From: Gemmatimonadota bacterium
GTDB taxonomy: Bacteria > Gemmatimonadota > Gemmatimonadetes > Gemmatimonadales > GWC2-71-9
Assembly: GCA_025360265.1 (NCBI GenBank)
Contig: JANYCP010000188.1
Coordinates: 1-6,890, forward strand
Direction: 5' to 3'
DNA length: 6,890 nt
A program made the translations under genes and the position numbers. Below, piece after piece: positions 1 through 6,890 of this stretch (position 1 is the first letter of the stretch; each line of letters opens with the position of its first letter). The notes beneath the pieces were generated by a model. It was given only the letters and a program-made list of their open reading frames with translations. It was not told the DNA's origin and ran no database searches.

Positions 1-1736
<1,736 letters not shown>

Positions 1737-1817
1737 CGTGTCCTCCGCGCCGCCCCACCGCCCCCACGCATCCATCTCAGGATAGCCGGTGTCTCATCCT
1801 TGGACGCAGGTCCGCCG

Positions 1818-1823
1818 TATACT
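1818..1823 (+). promoter_or_regulatory. Candidate -10 box for the kinase gene
   Basis: TATACT matches the sigma-70 -10 consensus at five of six positions and lies about 45 bases before the kinase ATG, in the gap after the protease gene. No convincing -35 hexamer sits 16-18 bases upstream (the sequence there is close to CATCCT), so the call rests on the -10 alone. Confidence 0.35.
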
Positions 1824-1860
1824 TAGGCAGCGACAACAATTCGCCCCTTCATTCGGTAAC

Positions 1861-1864
1861 GGAG
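1861..1864 (+). promoter_or_regulatory. Ribosome binding site of the kinase gene, closely spaced
   Basis: GGAG lies only three bases before the ATG at 1868, closer than usual. No better start is nearby, and the protein from this ATG (MADTLVDDLKRALGDAYTIE) begins as expected for this kinase type, with the glycine-rich loop about 23 residues in. The start is therefore kept. Confidence 0.5.
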
Positions 1865-1867
1865 TAG

Positions 1868-3829
1868 ATGGCAGACACGCTGGTCGACGACCTCAAGCGC
1901 GCCCTGGGCGACGCGTACACGATTGAACGCGAGCTGACCGGCGGCGGGATGAGCCGAGTGTTCGTGGCCAAGGAACACGCGCTTGGTCGCGAAGTCGTGA
2001 TCAAGGTGCTGCCGCCCGATCTAGCGGCGGGGGTTAATCGCAACCGCTTCCGTCAGGAAGTGCAATTGGCGGCGCGCCTGTCGCATCCGTACATCGTGCC
2101 GTTGTTGCACGCCGGCGAACACGACGAACTGCTCTGGTTCACCATGCCCTACATCGCGGGCGAGTCATTGCGCACTCGCCTGGCGCGGAGTGGCGCACTC
2201 AAGTTGCCCGAAGTACTGAAGCTGTTGCACGACGTGGTCGAAGCGTTGGCGTACGCGCACTCGCGCGGCGTGATTCATCGCGACATCAAGCCGGGCAATA
2301 TTCTCTCGGACGGACGGCACGCGCTCGTTACCGATTTCGGTGTTGCGAAGGCACTCAATGCTGCGCTGCCGATGGGCGGGCCAGGGCACACGACATCGGG
2401 CATGGCGATCGGAACGCCAGCGTACATGGCACCGGAACAACTTGCCGCCGACCCGGAAGCAGATCATCGTGTCGATCTGTACGCCGTCGGATTGCTCGCC
2501 TATGAATTGTTGAGTGGCGTGAGTCCGTTCGCGGCGCCGTCACCGACGGCGACGATGACTGCACAACTCACACGCGTGCCCCAACCCTTGCATCAGATCA
2601 GTGGCGACATTCCGACGGCGTTCTCCGATCTCGTGCAACACCTGCTCGCCAAGTCACCGGAAGAGCGCCCGCCCGACGCGCAGGCGGTGCTACTCGAACT
2701 CGACCGAATTTCCGGCGCCCTTGCAGCGGACGCCCATCGCTCGACCAGCGGTGAGACCAATGGCAAGAAGCGAGCGTCATCGCTACCGCTGGTGTTCGCC
2801 ACCGTCGGCGTGCTCGTGCTCATCACCGGTGGATTTCTCTGGAGTCAGCGACACAACCTGAAGCCGGCGCCAGCGGACTCGAGCGCAACCCGCTTGGGAA
2901 CGGACGCCGACAGCGGATTGCCGCTCGCACCCCGCCCGCTCACGCATCAGGATTCGCTGCGAATCGCCGAAGCGTTCCGGAGCGAGTTGGCACAGCTCGA
3001 GCCGAAGGCGAAAACGAACGCCAAGACGCAGGCACCACCGCAGGTCGATACCGCGCAGCTCGCGCTCCAGATCGCGGCATTCGATTCGGCGATCAAGCAG
3101 CGGCTCGGCGAAATGCGCCGCCCGGCTCCGCCGCCTGACCCATCGCGAGGTACGGTGCTGCCACCGGCAACCGTTGCCGTTGGAGCGGGGCTTGCGGCGG
3201 GCGCCGCCGCCGCCACGTCTGCGACAGGTGCCGGGCCGAAGCGGATCGTGATCAGTTCGTTCCCGATGCGCGGCAACGACACAGGTGCTCGCGGACTCGA
3301 AACGCGGATTACCAGCGACCTGCAGGAACAGCTCGGCCGCAGCCGCTTCTTCATGGCGGCCATCGACACCTCACCGCCACAACGTGGGGGTCGCGGTGGT
3401 CGAGGCAACAACAGCGCGACGCGGAGCGGGGCATACGACAGCGCGGATGTGTCGGTGTCGGTATGGATGCAACCGGTGGACAAGGATTCGTCGATTCTTC
3501 GCATCACGTTGCGGAACGCGGCGGCGGGTACGTTCGAGGCGCAGTCGATCACCAGCAAGCCGGTGTACAAGCCGACGTCGATCGACCAATTCAAGGGGAC
3601 GATCAACGACGCTGTTCGGCTGCTGAACTATCTGCGGAAACTTCCGCCGGGAGCTCCGTGGCCGAAGGATTCTGCGATGCGCGGCAACGCGCGCTCCGGA
3701 CCGGGCGGACCGAGCGACCCTGGGGCGATTCGGGTTGTTGACCAGAGACAGCTGGAACAAATGAGCCGGCTCGGTGACTCGATGAAAAAGCTGGCGCCTA
3801 AACCGAAAAAGCGGGATTCGACGCCGTAG
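1868..3829 (+). CDS. Transmembrane Hanks-type serine/threonine protein kinase with extracytoplasmic C-terminal domain
   Basis: A 653-residue protein that should phosphorylate Ser/Thr on partner proteins from the inner face of the membrane. The kinase domain spans about 17-280 and has every key element: glycine loop GGGMSRV (25-31), ATP-binding K46 (VIK), probable alpha-C E64, catalytic HRDIKPGN (137-144, base D139), metal-binding DFG (156-158), and GTPAYMAPEQ (182-191) ending the activation segment. A single membrane helix follows at about 305-325. The outer part has a Pro/Ala-rich linker, an Ala/Gly-rich stretch (about 434-453), and an alpha/beta segment (about 458-595) starting KRIVISSFPMRGNDTGARGL. 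That segment resembles the TolB-N/CsgG-like domains that often follow kinases in Gemmatimonadota; this part is inference. A RGGRGGRG motif (507-513) and a basic tail (APKPKKRD) are also visible. The gene appears monocistronic and converges with the exporter operon. The signal sensed and the targets are unknown. Confidence 0.93.
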   Translation: MADTLVDDLKRALGDAYTIERELTGGGMSRVFVAKEHALGREVVIKVLPPDLAAGVNRNRFRQEVQLAARLSHPYIVPLLHAGEHDELLWFTMPYIAGESLRTRLARSGALKLPEVLKLLHDVVEALAYAHSRGVIHRDIKPGNILSDGRHALVTDFGVAKALNAALPMGGPGHTTSGMAIGTPAYMAPEQLAADPEADHRVDLYAVGLLAYELLSGVSPFAAPSPTATMTAQLTRVPQPLHQISGDIPTAFSDLVQHLLAKSPEERPPDAQAVLLELDRISGALAADAHRSTSGETNGKKRASSLPLVFATVGVLVLITGGFLWSQRHNLKPAPADSSATRLGTDADSGLPLAPRPLTHQDSLRIAEAFRSELAQLEPKAKTNAKTQAPPQVDTAQLALQIAAFDSAIKQRLGEMRRPAPPPDPSRGTVLPPATVAVGAGLAAGAAAATSATGAGPKRIVISSFPMRGNDTGARGLETRITSDLQEQLGRSRFFMAAIDTSPPQRGGRGGRGNNSATRSGAYDSADVSVSVWMQPVDKDSSILRITLRNAAAGTFEAQSITSKPVYKPTSIDQFKGTINDAVRLLNYLRKLPPGAPWPKDSAMRGNARSGPGGPSDPGAIRVVDQRQLEQMSRLGDSMKKLAPKPKKRDSTP

Positions 3830-3853
3830 TTACACGGCATGCCGTGTAACTAC
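3826..3853. terminator. Perfect 28-bp palindrome between convergent genes, probable bidirectional terminator
   Basis: The two 14-base arms are exactly complementary (half-site GTAGTTACACGGCA) with the centre between 3839 and 3840. As RNA it would fold into a hairpin on either strand. It contains the TAG stop of the kinase (3827-3829) and, on the other strand, the TAG stop of the permease (3850-3852). No U-rich tract follows on either side, so it is not a classical intrinsic terminator. A protein-binding site is the alternative. Confidence 0.65.
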
Positions 3854-4974
3854 TCCACCGTCTTCGCAAACCTCCGCACCGATATCGACAGCGTCACGAT
3901 CGAAAACCCCGCCAGGTAAAGCGCCGGCTGCCACAATACATCAATGCCGCTCCCCTTCAGCAGGATCCCACGCACAATATCGAGATAATAAGTGATCGGC
4001 AGGATGTGGCCGATGTATTGTGCCACGCGCGGCATCGCCTCGAGCGGGAAGATGAAGCCCGACAGAAGAATCGATGGCATCGTGAATCCGAACGCCAGCT
4101 GTTGTGCCGACGCCTGAGATTTTGCGAACGTTGCGACCAGAAGTCCCATGCCGAGGACGGCGAGGATGAAGAGTCCGCTCAGCGCATAGAGCAACAGCAG
4201 CGAACCGCGAATTGGGACGTGGAACACGACATACCCAAGCACCAGGACATTGGTCATCTGGATGTACGCAATGATGACGAACGGGATCACCTTGCCAAGC
4301 AGGAGCGACGCCTTGCTGATTGGCGTGACGACCAGCTGCTCGAGCGTGCCGACCTCGCGCTCCTTCACGATGGCGCCACTCATCACGACCAGCATGGTGA
4401 TCGTGAGCATCACCGCGACCAGTCCCGGCACGACGAACATGCTGCTCTCGCCGCCGGGATTGTACCACGGGCGCACGCGCAGATCGATCGGCATTCGGGC
4501 ATCCACCGGATGATCAGCCAGCTTTCCGGGCAGCACCGTGGTGACCAGGGCGGCGCCGCTGATGGCGGCACTCGAGGCCAGTGGATTGGCAGCGTCCACG
4601 AGGACCTGCGCGTCGGCGGTCTCGCCGCGCTTGAGTGATCGCGCAAAATCGGGAGAGATGATCACGGCAGCACGTGCATGGCCGATCGTGATCTCGTGCT
4701 CGATCGCGGCCCGGTCCGACACCGTGCCCACGATGTCGAAGTTCTGTGTCTGCACGATCGTCTCGATCAGCAGGCGACTCTCCGGCGTTCGCGACTGGTC
4801 GAGTACCACTGTGGGGAGATGGTGCACTTCGGTTCGTACCGCAAAGCCGAAGAGCAGCAGCTGCATGGCCGGAATGCCGAGGATCATCACGAGTGTGCCC
4901 GGGTCACGGCGGAGCTGGATGAACTCCTTGCGAACCATGGGCCATAGCAAGAGGCCACGAATCCAGGTGATCAA
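3850..4974 (-). CDS. ABC-2 type transporter permease (YbhS/YhhJ-like exporter subunit)
   Basis: A 374-residue inner-membrane subunit of an ABC exporter. The layout is that of the ABC-2 family with a large extracytoplasmic loop: helix 1 at about 26-46 after the cytoplasmic start VRKEFIQLRRDPGTL, an outer domain at about 47-178, then five helices at about 179-202, 226-251, 258-283, 292-313 and 346-365. Family motifs are KEREVGTLEQLVVTP (204-218) between helices 2 and 3, LLSGFIFPLEAMP (303-315), and LPITYYLDIVRGILLKG (325-341). The start is TTG at 4974-4972. It overlaps the ATPase stop in TTGA, has GAGGG about nine bases upstream, and gives the usual N-terminus; an ATG at residue 13 has no clear ribosome site. 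It is the last gene of the operon, ending in the shared palindrome. YbhFSR-type systems use two permeases; only one is here, so it may work as a homodimer, or a second gene lies elsewhere. The substrate is unknown. Confidence 0.92.
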   Translation of the reverse strand: MITWIRGLLLWPMVRKEFIQLRRDPGTLVMILGIPAMQLLLFGFAVRTEVHHLPTVVLDQSRTPESRLLIETIVQTQNFDIVGTVSDRAAIEHEITIGHARAAVIISPDFARSLKRGETADAQVLVDAANPLASSAAISGAALVTTVLPGKLADHPVDARMPIDLRVRPWYNPGGESSMFVVPGLVAVMLTITMLVVMSGAIVKEREVGTLEQLVVTPISKASLLLGKVIPFVIIAYIQMTNVLVLGYVVFHVPIRGSLLLLYALSGLFILAVLGMGLLVATFAKSQASAQQLAFGFTMPSILLSGFIFPLEAMPRVAQYIGHILPITYYLDIVRGILLKGSGIDVLWQPALYLAGFSIVTLSISVRRFAKTVE

Positions 4975-5732
4975 ACTGCCGCACCCTCATCGCGGCGCTG
5001 CAGCTCGACAAACACGTCCTCGATCGTTGGCAGGCCGAACTGGCGGGTGACTTCGTCGGGCGTGCCGAGCGCGATCAAATGGCCGCGGGTGAGCAACGCG
5101 ATCCGCTGGAGTTTTGCCGCCTCGTCCATATAGTGGGTTGTGACCACGATGGTCGTGCCCTTGTCGGCGAGCGCGTAGATCACCTTCCAGAACGATCGCC
5201 GCGCGGCGGGATCGACACCAGCGGTCGGTTCGTCGAGAAAGAGCAGTTGCGGGTGGTGGGCGATCGCGCAGGCCAACGCTACACGCTGCTTGAGGCCGCC
5301 GCTCAACGTCCCGGCGCGCTGGTCGCTGCGCGTGCCGAGGTCGAGTTCCTGCATCAGTTCGTCAAGTCGTCCTTCGCGGCCCGCACCGCGGAGGCCGTAG
5401 AGCGAGGCGTAGAATCGGCAGTTCTCGCGCACGGTCAAGTCGCCGTACAAGCCGAACCGCTGCGACATGTAGCCGATTCGGTTGCGCAGCGTATCCGCAT
5501 CCGTGGTGATGTCGCAGCCCACCACAGTTGCGCCGCCACTTGTGGGAGCCATCAGGCCGCAGAGCATGCGGATCGTGGTTGTCTTGCCGGAACCATTCGG
5601 TCCGAGAATGCCGAACACCTCGCCACGGGCGACCGTGAGGTCGAGGTGCTCAACGGCGACGAGCGTACCGAACGTCTTGCGCAGCGCGATGGCCTCGATG
5701 GCGAGTTCCCGCGCGGGCGCGGGATCGTTCAC
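4971..5732 (-). CDS. ABC transporter ATP-binding protein of the exporter (CcmA/YbhF-like)
   Basis: A 253-residue cytoplasmic ATPase that powers the adjacent permease. All nucleotide-binding motifs are intact: Walker A GPNGSGKTT (44-52), Q-loop Q91 (GYMSQRFGLY), signature LSGGLKQR (143-150), Walker B LLFLDEPT (163-170) with catalytic E168, D-loop AGVD (171-174) and switch H200 (VTTHYMDEA). The MSQRFGLYGDLTVREN stretch and the TTHYMDEA form are typical of the drug/ABC-2 export branch. It is one ATPase domain, whereas E. coli YbhF has two fused, so a homodimer is expected. The start is GTG at 5732-5730, overlapping the fusion-protein stop in GTGA, with a GGGGA ribosome site about ten bases upstream. 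The stop overlaps the permease start by four bases. Both overlaps suggest coupled translation and a balanced complex. Confidence 0.95.
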   Translation of the reverse strand: MNDPAPARELAIEAIALRKTFGTLVAVEHLDLTVARGEVFGILGPNGSGKTTTIRMLCGLMAPTSGGATVVGCDITTDADTLRNRIGYMSQRFGLYGDLTVRENCRFYASLYGLRGAGREGRLDELMQELDLGTRSDQRAGTLSGGLKQRVALACAIAHHPQLLFLDEPTAGVDPAARRSFWKVIYALADKGTTIVVTTHYMDEAAKLQRIALLTRGHLIALGTPDEVTRQFGLPTIEDVFVELQRRDEGAAV

Positions 5733-6820
5733 GGCGTGCGGTCCCCGAAGCTGACCGTGACTGGGAGCCCGGCCTTTACGCGGCCGGTGCTATCGTCGAG
5801 CGCAACCTTGACCCAGAACGTCAAGTCGGCGCGCTCCTTCTCCGTGAGCGCTACACGCGGCGTGTATTCTGCCTTGTCACTCATCGCGACGACGTGTCCC
5901 GGGATGGCGTCACCGCCAATGTCGAGGCGAGCGATCGCCCGGGCGCCCGCTGCGAGTTGCGAGAATCCTTGTTGCCCGACATACACGCGGACCCACGGTT
6001 TCGTGTCGTCGGCGAGCGTCAGCACCGAACGTCCCGCCGCCAGAAGTTCTCCCGGCTCGAACCAGGTGCCTCGCACCCGTCCCGCGCTCGGCGCCACGAG
6101 CGTCAGCTCACCAGCGTGCACCCGCAGCGACGTCAGCGCCGCTTCCGCCTGTCGGACCCGCGCCTGTGCGGCGCCGATCTCATCGGGACGCGCGCCGGCC
6201 TGCATCTGGTGCAGGGTCTGTTGTGCGCTCGTGAGACGTTCGGTGGCATCGAGTACGGCTGCACGTGCTTCGTCACCGCGTTGCGCCGGCAGCGTTCCCT
6301 TCGCCGCGAGCGGCTCGATGCGCGTGCGATTGTCCTGCGCAAGCTTGAGGGCTCCGGCTGCCCGGCGCACATCGGCCTCGGCCCGGGCGATTTCTTCGGT
6401 GCGTGAGCCGGCCTCGATGTTTCGCAACTGCGCACGCGCATCGGCGACCATCGCTTCCTGCCGTGCAATGTCGGCCGGCATGGCCGATGCTGTCAGGACT
6501 GCGAGCGTGTCACCAATCTTGACGCGGTCGCCTTCATGGACGCGCAACGACCCGAGCCTGCCGCTCAGCTCCGCCGCAACATCGGTTTCGGTGAACTCGA
6601 TGGTACCGGTGGCGGAGATGGTGGTGGAGGGTCGGGCACACGCGGCCAACAGGAGAGACGAGAGAAGAGAGACGAGAGACGAGGCATGAAATGATCCTCG
6701 TCCTGAGCCGCAGGCGAGGGACCTCCAGTAATAGTGAAACGCGGATCCTGAGGGCCCCTCGCTGCGCTCAGGGCGAGGAATCCTCTCACGTCTCACGTCT
6801 CTCGTCTCTCCCGGCGTCAT
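5729..6820 (-). CDS. HlyD/YbhG-family membrane fusion lipoprotein of the ABC exporter, start uncertain
   Basis: Periplasmic adaptor that would link the ABC-2 exporter to an outer-membrane channel. Numbering is from the in-frame ATG at 6820 (363 residues). A hydrophobic stretch ends in the lipobox LLAAC (C61), so the mature protein is probably lipid-anchored. Then come a first half-lipoyl segment (about 80-110, SGRLGSLRVHEGDRV), a long alpha-helical hairpin (about 115-235) with two related arms (AGSRTEEIARAEADV, AGARPDEIGAAQARV), a second half-lipoyl segment (about 236-270, APSAGRVRGTWFEPGE), and a beta-barrel with EYTPRVALTEKERADL (318-333), typical of YbhG-like proteins. Residues 1-45 are translated repeat DNA and look non-genuine. 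A better start, ATG at 6687-6685 with GAGGA seven bases upstream, is out of frame by one heptamer repeat. The stop overlaps the ATPase start (GTGA). The gene starts one base after the upstream gene's stop if ATG 6820 is used. Family assignment is firm; the N-terminus is not. Confidence 0.88.
   Translation of the reverse strand: MTPGETRDVRRERIPRPERSEGPSGSAFHYYWRSLACGSGRGSFHASSLVSLLSSLLLAACARPSTTISATGTIEFTETDVAAELSGRLGSLRVHEGDRVKIGDTLAVLTASAMPADIARQEAMVADARAQLRNIEAGSRTEEIARAEADVRRAAGALKLAQDNRTRIEPLAAKGTLPAQRGDEARAAVLDATERLTSAQQTLHQMQAGARPDEIGAAQARVRQAEAALTSLRVHAGELTLVAPSAGRVRGTWFEPGELLAAGRSVLTLADDTKPWVRVYVGQQGFSQLAAGARAIARLDIGGDAIPGHVVAMSDKAEYTPRVALTEKERADLTFWVKVALDDSTGRVKAGLPVTVSFGDRTP
6656..6683 (-). 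repeat. Heptanucleotide tandem array, four units, inside the signal-peptide region
   Basis: Read on the - strand the units are CTCGTCT, CTCGTCT, CTCTTCT and CTCGTCT, followed by a partial CTC. They lie between the ATG at 6687 and the lipobox cysteine codon (6640-6638) of the fusion protein. Seven is not a multiple of three, so each gain or loss of a unit shifts the frame between the two. Confidence 0.85.
6693..6783. repeat. Inverted pair of REP-like hairpin elements
   Basis: Copy A (+ strand, from 6693) and copy B (- strand, from 6782) share the core GATYCCTCGYCCTGAGC, a short variable piece, then GCGAGGG. Copy A folds as CCTCG/CGAGG plus CCTG/CAGG around an AGCCG loop (6696-6719). Copy B folds as CCTCGC/GCGAGG around a ten-base loop (6757-6778). 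The copies face each other across about 18 bases, as in a BIME. Whether the unit is dispersed in the genome cannot be seen from one window. Confidence 0.7.
6695..6699 (-). promoter_or_regulatory. Shine-Dalgarno GAGGA for an alternative fusion-protein start at 6687
   Basis: On the - strand GAGGA is followed by seven bases and then ATG (6687-6685), an ideal arrangement. That ATG reads MPRLSSLFSRLSCW and leaves the fusion-protein frame; the frame it opens stops at about 6565. It would join the HlyD frame if the heptamer array had five (or two) units. The Shine-Dalgarno sits at the edge of the REP-like element. Confidence 0.5.
6785..6810 (+). repeat. Second heptanucleotide array, inverted relative to the first
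   Basis: Units CTCACGT, CTCACGT, CTCTCGT and a partial CTCTC. On the + strand this contains CTCGTCTCTC, which the first array carries on the - strand, so the two arrays are in opposite orientation either side of the REP-like pair. Confidence 0.7.
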
Positions 6821-6821
6821 C

Positions 6822-6890
6822 TCACATCCCCAGGATCATCGCAAACATCAGCGGCGCCACGATACTCGCGTCGCTTTCGACGATGTATTT
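6822..6890 (-). CDS. C-terminal end of a deoxyhypusine-synthase-like protein (partial)
   Basis: Twenty-two codons and a TGA (6824-6822) are visible; the rest lies beyond the right edge. The fragment contains SDASIVAPLMFAM, which resembles the conserved C-terminal strand-helix of deoxyhypusine synthase (human enzyme, from memory: YADASLVFPLLVAE). Bacterial members of this NAD-dependent family act on polyamines or are uncharacterised, so the reaction cannot be stated. The stop lies one base before the ATG at 6820 (TGAGATG), so this gene may head the exporter transcript, unless the hairpins in between separate them. The identification rests on about a dozen residues. Confidence 0.45.
   Translation of the reverse strand, partial: KYIVESDASIVAPLMFAMILGM

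Larger units (their letters stand above)
6652..6811. repeat. 160-bp nested inverted structure with 14-bp terminal inverted repeats (MITE-like candidate)
   Basis: The outer ends GGAGAGACGAGAGA (6652-6665 on +, 6811-6798 on -) are identical. Inside come the heptamer arrays and then the inverted REP-like hairpins. No coding capacity for a transposase and no clear target-site duplication are visible, so mobility is only a possibility. It overlaps the 5' end of the fusion-protein reading frame. Confidence 0.5.

Noticed and set aside
1802..1813. Short inverted repeat GGACGCAGGTCC as an operator upstream of the kinase
   Set aside because: Arms of only four bases; expected by chance in GC-rich DNA.
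1737..1817. Rho-independent terminator after the protease gene
   Set aside because: The C-rich stretch has no stable stem-loop followed by a T-run.
2947..3606. - strand open frame of 219 codons opposite the kinase C-terminal part
   Set aside because: No recognisable motif and no neighbouring partner; the + strand kinase reads through without interruption.
5079..6689. Long + strand open frame of 536 codons opposite the ATPase and fusion-protein genes
   Set aside because: It is antisense to two genes with complete family motifs, its product is low-complexity (Ser/Ala/Arg-rich) with no recognisable domain, and long shadow frames are expected in GC-rich DNA.
6565..6789. - strand frame containing MPRLSSLFSRLSCW as an independent small gene
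   Set aside because: Beyond the repeat array it becomes proline-rich antisense-like sequence and stops inside the fusion-protein gene. Its start is better explained as the displaced start of that gene.

Overview
This is a GC-rich bacterial chromosomal window that most resembles Gemmatimonadota. The basis is family resemblance: a membrane-anchored Hanks-type kinase whose N-terminus reads YTIERELTGGG, an Ig-like/leishmanolysin-type secreted protease, and a lipoprotein membrane-fusion protein typical of a two-membrane cell. The assignment is an inference; no rRNA or other phylogenetic marker is present.

Layout. On the + strand, positions 1-1736 hold the 3' part of a large secreted protein: Ig-like repeats, a 25-residue proline tract, then a zinc metalloprotease domain. 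After a 131-bp gap with a candidate -10 box lies a transmembrane serine/threonine protein kinase (1868-3829). The - strand then carries an export operon, transcribed right to left: the C-terminal end of a deoxyhypusine-synthase-like gene (6822-6890, cut by the window edge), an HlyD/YbhG-type membrane fusion lipoprotein (5729-6820), an ABC ATPase (4971-5732) and an ABC-2 permease (3850-4974). The last three overlap by 4 bp each (GTGA, TTGA), use GTG and TTG starts, and probably form one translationally coupled exporter. The kinase and the permease converge on a perfect 28-bp palindrome that contains both TAG stop codons and probably acts as a shared bidirectional terminator.

The most unusual part is the 5' region of the fusion-protein gene (6652-6811). 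It is a nested inverted structure: two heptanucleotide arrays in opposite orientation (with a perfect 14-bp outer inverted repeat) flank two inverted REP-like hairpins. One array lies between a well-placed Shine-Dalgarno/ATG (ATG at 6687-6685) and the lipobox. With the four units present here, that ATG is out of frame with the exporter protein. With one more unit it would encode a convincing lipoprotein signal peptide, MPRLSSLVSLLSSLLLAAC. This suggests a phase-variable or frameshifted start, or a repeat-copy error in the sequence. The only in-frame ATG upstream (6820) would translate the repeat elements into an atypical N-terminus.

No tRNA, rRNA, CRISPR array or transposase gene was seen. 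No gene-free stretch exceeds 300 bases.
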